A DNA stretch of 64,000 nucleotides from Macquaria australasica (taxonomy: Eukaryota; Chordata; Actinopteri; Centrarchiformes; Percichthyidae): assembly GCA_005408345.1 (NCBI GenBank), contig SEMN01000321.1:62001-126000 (forward strand). Reading direction: 5' to 3'. Made by a program: the position numbers and the translations under genes. How positions within the stretch are numbered: position 1 is the stretch's first letter; every line of letters starts with the position of its first letter. The notes beneath the pieces were generated by a model. That model made no database searches. It saw nothing but the letters and a program-made list of their open reading frames with translations, and had not been told where the DNA came from. This document shows, piece after piece, positions 38,301 through 49,294 of the stretch.

Positions 38301-41300
38301 TTTGTAAAAAAGAAAGTTTGTTTGATTCTCTAAGAAAACCAGAATAAAAAAGGACTATTATATTCATCTGTTACAGACTCTTTCATGAATGTGTCACCTT
38401 TATTCTGAAGTACAGTGACCTCAGAAATCATCCTGGATATTATAACATGCTGTGATCTCTCAGCAGGCACTCTGTGGAGAAATGACTCACTTCACAATCA
38501 AGCTTCTTTTCTTCTTTTAAATCACAAAGTCTAAAAATCTCTTCATTTCCATCTTCCTGTGTGTGAACATTTTAAATTCCTCCTCACGAAACACAGCCTG
38601 TTAATAAAAGAACGTATGAGAGTAAAGTTATTTTGAAAAAGGACAGAAATATTTGCGGTTGCATGGCTTTCTGTTTTATTTTTAAGCCATCATCATCTGA
38701 GCCACCAGCTGGCTCTCCTCACTGCGATTTGTTGTTGCCTCACGCTTTAACCCTACCCCCTTTTTTGGAGTAACTCTACACTTTAAACGTGTCGATGATC
38801 TATATGAACTATTTTAATATAAACATCAGTCCAGAATCCAAATGTCCCCCCTCAGGACTGGACCCTCGTGGACCTCGGTCAGCTGTGACATGTCTTATAT
38901 GTTCACCTTCATCGTGTCACATCTGTGAAGGGATAGGATGAAGGGTAAAAAAAAAAAAAAAACCCGTCAGACTTCAACATGACAAATTCCACCATGGCCG
39001 GTCCCAAGCCTGGATGAGAAAGGAGGAGGGTCTGGTGTAGGGTTAGCACCCCTGCCCCGCAGAAACATCACTTGCTACAGAAACACAGACACAGGAACAA
39101 AAAGAACTTAGTCTTGGTAATGACCGAGAACTCTGGAGGTCCCTATTCGACGGCCTTAAGTAAGTAAGTTTACCACGAGAGTCCGCCGTTCGTTTCTAGT
39201 TTCCAACCTCAATGAAGAACTTATTTTAACCCCGAGTCGTGATGTTTTCAGGTCATGTTTGTGTCTGAACCGAACCAAACCAAACCGTAACCACATTTAT
39301 TTATGTTCCAACAGTCGTTTGCAGCGGTTTTAAAATTGAACAAATGACGGTAAAGATATTTCTCTGGCTTCAGATACAAACAAAGCATTTTGTTGTTTTA
39401 TCTTTAAAGACTTCACATTGACAAGTTGAGCGTAAAATGAAGCCACGCTACATAAATAAATGAATGAATAAACTTGCCTTCTAATAAATATTGTACATCT
39501 GTGCTGTATATTTATGATTCTATCGTCACAGCTTGTGAATCTGCACCTGAAGCAGACTCTCTGGACGTTATGGGATGATACTTTTAAAACTCATTTGAAC
39601 GTAACTCACATGCTGTGTGCAACAGACCAGAGTAACATTTGACATCATGAGCCTGTCGCTAGTTCACACCGAAACTAATCTTTATTCTCCGATTCTGAAT
39701 GAACCACGACAGAAGTCTGAACGTTTGTTTTTGTGTTCAGCTCAACTTTATGAACAGGAACTGCTGCCTCTGCTCCCCTCTACCCACAATCCCTTGTGTT
39801 TTAGGGTCACTGTTTGAAGTTGATCAGTGAAATAAACTTAACTAAAGCACAGCTCTCTTCTGGAATAATACAAAAGATTTCAGATCTCTGCCTGCTTCTG
39901 TCTCTCCTCTCCGCTCTGCAGACACTGGACGTGCCGTTTCTCAGGTCGGCTGTTTGTTGGGACCACGTGAGATTAAATGACGCTGTGTCAGATGAACTGC
40001 ACGGAAAGAGGCAACACTAGAGTTTCAGGTCGCACAGAAATGGTCACGTAAAGTGGCTGTTGTTCAAAAATGGTATCTGTGTACAGTCCTTCAGTGATGG
40101 GACACACACAGATCTACCTGGCTTCTTATATAAAATCACAGCAGTCACTAGGAAGGCAGAGAAGTTATATAGTACCTCATCTGAAAGATGAGGTACTATA
40201 TAACAGAGCCTGTTCACCATGAACCCGTCTGTCTCACTACAGGAAGTCGCTGCTGCCGGATTGAATAAACAACATATAGGACGTGTTCATCAGGGAGCTT
40301 CAGAGCTGCTGGCAGGTGGATTTTGTTCCCTTTGGACTGAGCCAGGCTAGCTGCTTCCAGTCTTTATGCTAAGCTAAGCTAAGCTAAGCTAAGCTAAGCG
40401 TCTCCTGGCTTCAGATTCAGCGTACAGACATGAGTGGTATCAATCTTCAGCAACAAAGCAAATAAGCGTATTTCCCAAAACTATTCCTTTAAAGTCAGGA
40501 CAGCTTCAGGATGCTTTGTGAAAACAGCCCCTGGTGTTTTTATGGAGGTAAACATCTGCAGATTCTCTACTAATTTTGGGCAATGTAATGGGGGGGTCAG
40601 TATGAGGTTAGAGTAGATGATTACAGGAAGAAAACTGCATTACGTTGCATCAAAAGGGTACAGAGCCTCGGCTGCTACAGTCAGCAATACGAAAACATAA
40701 AACGCACCACAAGTAACAGTCATCATCCACATGCATCACTGCACAATGTGCATTTGTTTCTTCTATATTTACATTGTTTTCTTCTTGTGCAGATAAACTT
40801 TCTCAAAGCGTTCTCATTTGTTAGTTAACATCTCTTGGTGCTTCTTTTCAGAACATTTTTAACAAATGATGCTTTTAAAAAGTGATGGGGACATGTCCTC
40901 AGCGTCCGCAGTGTAGAGGACACCTATGGAAGAAGATGTTACGGTGTTACAGCTGACTCTGGACGTTGCTGGTAGTTTATAAATGTTGGGACGGTAAAGA
41001 TCAATTTTAAAATCCTATTTGTGTTAATTTCCCTCCTAAACTGCAGAAGGATCTCAGGTTGGGATCCAGAGTATTTCCATTTGATGGATTGGAACAGCCA
41101 TAAAAAAACTGGGGTTTGAATATTTCACTCTTGAAATGATATTTATGATCCTGTCAGACACTGTGAAGTCACCTTAAAGATACTAATAAAGGGGGAAAAG
41201 AAGATTTTAGAGCATCTTACATTCCTGATGCTCATTCTTCTGTTGAAACTGTTCACGTCCAGTTAAAGACATGTTTTATTATTTGTGTGACCCACTGGAA

Positions 41301-44300
41301 GACTATGAACCACATTAACTGAAGCTAACAGGGATTTTACAAACAATGAACCATTACACACATTAATATCCAGCATCTTATCAAACCATTCAGCTCATCC
41401 AGTCCCCTTCTCTACAGATACCATGGTTCATAAAAGCTTCCCTTCGTGTGATGAAGACGGTCTTTCAGTTCTGCTTTCTCATCTTCGTGTTGCCATGTTA
41501 CGTTGCAGTAATGACAGGCTTCACACAGTGAAGATCGAAGATGATTCTCTGCCGTCTGAGGGGGCTTTAAAGAAGTCTACATCATATGCAAATCTCCACT
41601 TCAGCATTCATTGAATGTCTATAAAGGCGAAGTTGTACTTAGCATTTACTCTCGAATGAATCGCCCTTCACGGAGTAATGCGCCAGGGATTTGCTGATGA
41701 AAATGTCAGCTCGGATGTGATTCTCAGAGGAAGGAGCTGCTGTGTCGCCACACGGCTGTGAAGTGTCTGTTGTGCGTCTTTAGATGGGAAATGACAGACA
41801 ACATTCTTTATTCATACACAAGATAAACAGGCAAAAAAAACAGATGATGTACCTGCGCTTCTGTCGAGTACGTCAAGTGTGTAGTCATGCATTTGAGGTG
41901 CATTATTTTTCTACTCACAAGACACGTTTAAAGAGACGACTGTAGATCTGAAACGAGGCTGTCTGTTGGTGTGGAAACATGGAAGCAGACGTCTTGACTT
42001 TTAACGGAAAGCAAGTTTCTGCAGCTGTGCTGGTTCAAACTCAAACTCTACTGCGTTCGGTGGTTTAAAGACCCGACGTCAAACCAAAACTGACCCACCT
42101 GTCTGTCTACTCTGCAGCAACATCTGTGCATGGCAACAAAATCTCATCTTGAAACCTGAAAAATTGATCGACTGGTTTCAAGAATTTTACAGAAATGACT
42201 GAGTCTAAAAAAAGCGGAGGCACATGCGAGGTACATAGAAACAGAATGAATGGGTATTTTAATAATTCTTTGATGAGTCACCACAAGTCCCCAAACTTTG
42301 TGGAAGTGCAAAACTAAATCTCTGAACTTGTGGTTCCCTTTGCAAGAACTTAATTGACTGAGGCTGGTTTCCTGCTCTCGTCAGATTTGGTGAGTTCAGA
42401 TGAACATCAGTCTCATGTAGCATAGCGCAGAATGTAGACTTAAATATTATTTCATTACGCTTCATTAAAATCCCAGTGTGTCGTTAGAAGACTTTCTTTT
42501 ATTCAGGATAGCTTGGGAAAGGTTGGGGAACTGCACATGTGACAAATGTTGATCAAAGTAAAGGTGTCGTGTACACAGTTAGTTATTAGGATCAAACTCC
42601 AGCACACACCTGTTCAATCAAACATCTGTGGTCAATAAGTCAGATCTGCTGAAGCGCTGCAGGAACTATTATACTTTTATTATAAATGAAACATCGAGAT
42701 GCAGTCGTGTGTTGTTAATCTGATTTGTTTTCCAGGTTGTTACTTCGTGAAATGACGGCTTTTTTTTAAGAGTTCATTGGCAGTTTGTTTCTCAGTAAAA
42801 CACAAATTATACCTGGAAGTCTGTGTGTGGCTCTGCATGTCTGGAACATTCAATTACAGTCCATCTGAGCTGGTTCAGGTCTGAGGTTCAGGCAGTTCAG
42901 GTCTGAGGATCAATGTCTGAAGATCAGGCGGTTCAGGTCTGAAGATCAAGGGGTTCAGGTCTGCGGTTCAGGTCTGAGGATGAGGCGGTGGTGAAAGCTG
43001 CCGTTTGGACATTCACGTGAAGTTTATCCTCTTCTGCTCAGGGAGGGAAAGAAACAAACAAGTTCCTCTTGTTCCTCTAACTGAGCAGCTTGTTTGTGTG
43101 CGAGGACATTAAAACGTTCTACGTCAGTGGATCCGTGATGATGTTCTGTACTTTGTCAACCACAGATCAGGAGAATCAGTGATCTCAGGTTCACCCTGTT
43201 TGTGCAAACTGTGCAGACTGCCAATGTAGTCCAAACAGAAGCGTGCAACACCACCTCTGCCACTTCGTGCTCACCGCTGCAGGTGCGTCAACACAAACAA
43301 GTATATAAGCAACATAAAATAAAATAAAAACTTTCTCCACCAATTCACCTGACTTTGTGTCTGTCTGTATCTGTCGTCTTGGACACAAGGAAAATACAAG
43401 AGGAATCCCAGAAACTACAGTATCGCCTTCCTTCTCCCTGCAGATGTTCACACACACCTGGCGAAGACTAAACTTCCTTTGTCAATTTTTCAGCAAATCA
43501 CGACGGGTCTTACTGGCAAAGTTCACCCTCATTTGACTAAAAGTTGAACACTTTGTCACTCAGTCGCCTGCTATCAGACAACGCCTCGAGAAGGGAGTAT
43601 CTTGCTTCTTATAGAAAATGATTAAGGGCAAACTGTATTTTTCATATCATCAAAAAAAGACCAAAAACAACAATGAAATAATCCTACTAATTGATCCTGA
43701 CAAATGTGTATTAATCCACTGCTGAAAATAGTCCCCAACAAATGCATCATTTCCTCCTGTTTGTTTGATCAAAACTACGTTGAGCAGGTGAGGTGTTTTT
43801 ACAGATTTACATCTTCAGCAGGAACCAATGGGCTTGGAGCTGAGAGCCACAGATAGGAAGTCAGACAGTTTCATGGGATTTGATGTCAGTGAGAAAAAGA
43901 CTTCCTCTATTAGTCCAGCTTTTTCTGGACAGAGGGTTCACCATCTGTTTGCTAGAAAACTTCCCAGAACAGAAGTTCCTGCCGGTTTGTGAATTAGACA
44001 GGTGTGTTTTTACATAAAAATCCTGCCGAGTGCAGCTTTACCTGCCAGGTGTGAAGATAAAGCTGTAGCTAAATGAGTTTCAGTCTCTCCACCTACAGTC
44101 ACAGCAGGTCTGTTTAAAGCTACACGCGTCTCGTGGTTTCTCCTGCATATAGAAACAGTAACAGGTGTGTGTTTGAGCTGGTGTCTGCTTGTTGCTAACC
44201 AGAGAAGCTACTTCTAGCTGCTCTCCTGGTCTCAGCCGGCGTGAATGTGAATGCTCTTGTTTTTAAATGAAAGCCAATAAAAGCTTTCCTCACACAGCCA

Positions 44301-47300
44301 GACTTCATCCCACAACCTCAATGTTAACTGCAGCTGCAAATCTGGAAAACCTTTAAACTTCATCTACAGCCACGCCCACTGCAAACACACCTGTGAGTGA
44401 TGCAAATATCAACACAATATACATCAGTTTCATCCTCTAAAATACCACATTACATCCTGTAGATCCTACTAATTGTATATATTTTGATGAAACCAAAAGT
44501 CAGAAGTGGAATGTAACTAAGTACATTTACTCAAGTGCTCGAGGTACTTGTACTTTACTTACTGCACTTTTATACTCACTACACCTGAGAGGCGAGATCC
44601 CCGTGGATCAGCTGGAAAACACATCATCACAAAGCTGAAAACAGTTTTTCTGCTCTTATGATGATCTTATAGACCATGATGCATTGCTGTAGATTAAAGC
44701 AGCCAACAGTATTTAAAGGAGTTCAAATGAGCTCAACCTGAAACATCTGCAGCAGTAAAATGCAACATCCACATTAATGCAGCAGCAATCTCACAGCTAA
44801 AAATACAACAGCTAATGTTTCGGGACTTTCGGTGTAGCCAGATAACGGATATCCGGGCTAAGACATGGCTTACAGTCCGATTAGCAATCTCAGAACCTGT
44901 CGGCTATCGTCTGACCACAATTTGAATGCAGATACATTTACAAAAAAGCTAATAAAAAGCTAATCTCTAGGGTTCAGAGATTGACAAAAAGCTACATCGT
45001 TGTGCATTTCGGTCAATGTGCTCCTCCTCTTTTGCTCTCCACACAGACTGTTTACCTGCATGCAACCAAAGCCTGCTCAAACCTGATTGGTCAATACTAC
45101 TCTGACTACAAACGGACTACAAATGGAATCCAAAATCTTGTCCCGTGCCTGCAGATTCTACATTCATATGCAGATATCCGTTTGTAGAGATGAATCCAGA
45201 AACATCATATAATAGTAAAACACTGACAGGGACCTGTTTACTGCACAATAAGTACTTTTACTTTTGCCAAACTGTATGAAGCTGGACTGTGCAGATACGC
45301 AAATCATGTTTCAACTCTTGAACACTTACAGAGCTGCAAAATACAGCAGCGCTTCTCACAGAACACAAGTTACAGTTCAGCGTGTTCTTCAGGAACATCA
45401 GGAGGGTAAATGTTAGACAGACTTGCCTTTTCAGATGCATTAAATACTTGAACTCTTTCTTTATGGAGAAATATTCAAGCAGAGGGATGTTTTTTAGCTA
45501 AAGTGTCAAACCTCTAAATGTAAAACAAGATCAGCTCAACTTGTGCGACTTCTCACCATCCACTCGTAGGTTTGTTAAATTAGAGATAATCTGCAGCTTT
45601 TCTCTTGAGGACCACAGCAGTGATTTGAGGGGATTCATCTTTTTATGTGCCTCTTTAAGATTAATATTCGGCCAAATGTGTGAGAGACTCCTGAGGGTGA
45701 ATGAGAAATTAACCCCGTGCTGCTGCAGAGTGGCAGCCATGTTGGGTCGAGTCAGTCGTCTTCTGTCCTCAAATTAGGGCTGCCAAGATTAGTCGACTAG
45801 TCACGATTACGTCGACTATCAAAATCGTCGACGACTAATTTAATAATCGACGTCGTCGTTTATCTTTTGAAGCTTTGTTTTTCTCTCCAAACTGCCGCTG
45901 TAGCTTCCGCTGCCTTGTCTGCCTTTCTGTCCTTGACGCACATGCGCAGTAGTGGTAATCGGGGTCAGCCGTGATGTCACCGGAGAAGTTCTGCCCAGTA
46001 TCAACAGTATCGTGGCTAGCTGCAAACGGAGCATTTTATCAAGAGAAATGAAAAGAATGTGCAATGCAAAATCTGCAAGGCAGAACTTGCCTTCCATGGC
46101 AGCGCTACAGCGATGCACGAGCATTTGAAAAGAAAGCACGTTGTTGTAGCTGAATCTGATCCAGTTTCTGACGAAGAGGGACAGTTAGCTGCTCACATTA
46201 ACGTCAACAGCGAGCTACTTACTTATATTGACAGCTGTAAACGTTAACATTAACGATGACGATTTCATGTTATGTGTTTGCTGTAACGCTATAACAGTGA
46301 CGTCATGTTTGAATAGGAAACGTGATAACGCTAATGTTTTATAAACACGTTCCTTTGTTACCAAGGCAACAACATGCACACCTGGGCAGGTAAATGTCCT
46401 GACTGAAGCAATCTTGAACATGTTGGTGACGGACATGAGACCCCTGTCCATGGATGGCGATGAAGCTGCTACAAGCTGCAAAGTTCATTAAAAGTTGAAT
46501 GGACTGTCGTCTTAATTGTCTTTATTTGTTAGTTAGCACACACCTTAAACACTTCAAGCTGGAAGCTGATGATGGTTATATAAGAGCAGCTGCATGCTGG
46601 TGCGATACGCTGCAATTTAGGTGATCCGATTAGTCGACTAATCGAAAAAAATAATTGGTGACTAGTCGATTATCAAAATAATCGTTTGTGGCAGCCCTAC
46701 CTCAAAACGTCTGCTAGTTGGTTCTGTGCTCCAGGTTTTTACTAAAAGCTGCGGCCTCTGCTGTAACAACGGTGTTTTAATCCCAACCCTGTCTCCTGGA
46801 AATTACATTATAATGTTTGCTGAAAGCATTTGGGTAAAGTTCCAGAAAGACTGCCATCTTGGTTAAATATTTAAACAAATTAAGGCTGACTTGAAGCACA
46901 AGCAGGACCCGTTTACTTTTTCATTATTTAACCAAAACCACAATCTTTCCCTAAATGTAACCAAAGAGTTATTGTAGTTTAAACATGTAGGACAAGTACC
47001 ATTTTAATGGACTTTTAAGGAACAGTTTGACATTTTGGTAAAATACTTTCTTGCCCAGACTAAGATGTTAAGCTGGATACCAGTCTCGTGTCTAGAGAGC
47101 CAGGAGGGGGTTAGCCTAGCTTAGCATAAAGACTGGAAACAAGGGGAAACAGCTAGGCTGGCTCTGTCAAAAATCCACCTACCAGCACATCTGAAGCTCA
47201 CTAGTTAACAGGTTGTATCTTGTTGGTTTAACCTGTAGGCTAGCTGTTTGCCTCTGCTTCCTGTCTTTATGCTAAGCTAATCACCTCCAATGTAATCAAA

Positions 47301-49081
47301 TGTCAAACTATTGCTTTAAGGAAGTATGCAGGCGTTCATCCCTGAACCTCATTTTGCCAATATTCCTGTGAACATGTAGCACGCTCGAAACACGGTGTGA
47401 ACTGGAGTCATTATTGGCCAGACTGACCCACATGGGGGCGCTGCAGAGCAGACAGAACATCATTACAGCAGAAGAGCAGCTGGACAAATTCAGAATGACG
47501 AAGAGAGTAAAGACCTCCTGTTTAATAACTTTCATCAAACTGCACGAATTCTACCGTTTCATTACGTAAGTGTTGTTTTTCCTTTAAAAACTGCTGAGTC
47601 ACTTTTACAGCTGCAGTGACCTGATTTCTCCACAGGGATCAATAAAAGAGCAGGGTCACAGCTGCACTCTGTGTGAAGTCTCTAAAATCCTCAACACCAT
47701 AAACTTTATTCTGCTGGACTCTGCTGTGCCCGGTCTGCCTGAGACCTCCGAGATCGTAAAGACCAAATGGACTTCCTTCAGTCCGGCTGATGAAGAGCGA
47801 GCTGCAGAGAACGACTGATTATTTCCTGTCTGATCGTCACTGAGCTGTGTGTGTGTGTTATTTATCATGCCTATCAATGTTAAGTCTCATAGAATTAAAC
47901 TGGAAGTTTCCCTCGTCCTCCACAGCAGCGCTCGGTAATTTAACTGTTTACTTCAACACAAGAACAACTGTCCAAAGTGACCAAATCATCGAGCGAGAAT
48001 CGTTTCTGAGAGAAAACTGTGTGGCTGCACTCTCTGCTCTCCTGACTGATCAACATTACAACTGTCTTCTCCTGAGAGAATAAAAAAGGTAATTAAAGGT
48101 GCGCAGGAAGCAACAATCACAGGCACCTATTCCCAATTATTACAAATGTAATATAAATGAGATATTGCACATTTTAAGTGCAAGAAATCAAACTATTAAC
48201 TTATTGCATGACTGTAAATGTGAACTGTAAATACATCAACCTGTAAATATTCCTTCTTAATCAATGAAGCATGTAAATGACTTGTTTTACATATGAACTT
48301 AAATTATTGCATGCTAATCAGTCAAATATCAATCAATTAACACGGCCGGCTGAGTCAGAGGCTTCTTTTAAATCTGAGCTTTATCGCACCGCTTCCCTGA
48401 CTTCATCTGATTCTAGTTTTTATTCTGTTCATGGTTCCTGACATTTTAATTTTTATGTGGTTCGTTTATCTTTTATTGCTTTTTTAAAATGTGTTTTTAT
48501 GTCATATTTATGTCTTCTTTGCTTTCTGTGTGAAGCACTTTGTTCTGATAAGTGCTATATAAAGATATTATTATTATTAGATTATAAACTTTTCATGAAA
48601 TTATAATTCTTTTTCTACTTTTGCAAGCAAATGTCTGATATTTGCAATTAAAATTCAAGATCATTTAATGGATTTTGAGGTCTGATATTTGAAAAGTTAC
48701 ATGTTTAAGAGACTTTTTAAGCAGCTGTTAGAGGTCTAACACATTACTGGATTACTGATACTGAGGAAAACATCTGGATCTGATGACTGAGCCCAGATCA
48801 GAAGTTATACAGGAGGAACTCTATCCTCAGTGGATATCGGACATGTTGATGTTGCTGTAGAGAGTCATGATTTGACTGAGTTACGACTCCGACAGGAAGT
48901 GAAGTTTGTGTGCAAAGTGTCATTGTGTGAAAACAAATATTACCACAAAAATTCAGATGCTGTTGTTGTTCAGAGCTCATCATCTGTCTGCATCTGAATA
49001 ATTCATTTGTGTTTGTTTACATCCCTCGTAGCTGCCGACACAGCAAACTGTGAATGTCAGGGTGAGCCCAGTCATACAAAT

Positions 49082-49116
<35 letters not shown>

Positions 49117-49259
49117 TTACCGTATAGCGTGGTCCATGCGCGACACAGTGAGGTACGCAGCCAGGTTGGCAGTGTACGACGAACACACAATGAGCGTGAA
49201 GAGCCACCAGCTGCCCATGACGATCCTGAGAGCCACAGAGCCGACCACGCCGTCCCCCC

Positions 49260-49294
<35 letters not shown>

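Larger units (their letters stand above)
36531..49120 (-). other. grid1: grid1 intron after M3 exon (12.6 kb)
   Basis: This is the longest complete intron visible. It opens GTAAG followed directly by an AC run (49115-49084) and closes with an ordinary pyrimidine tract and CAG. It carries most of the mobile elements of the window: a perfect hairpin (40164-40204), MITEs (40255-40498, 47015-47325), repeats (42872-42988, 43721-43868, 44498-44811, 44812-45195), a hAT element (45775-46699) and a LINE-like tail (48340-48595). About 36600-40150 and 40500-42860 show only AT-rich sequence, with no exon recognised. Confidence 0.85.

Noticed and set aside
46059..46247. The BED-finger frame as a functional ZBED-type host gene
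   Set aside because: It is short, confined within a 925-bp hAT element with intact ends, and lacks catalytic and dimerisation regions.
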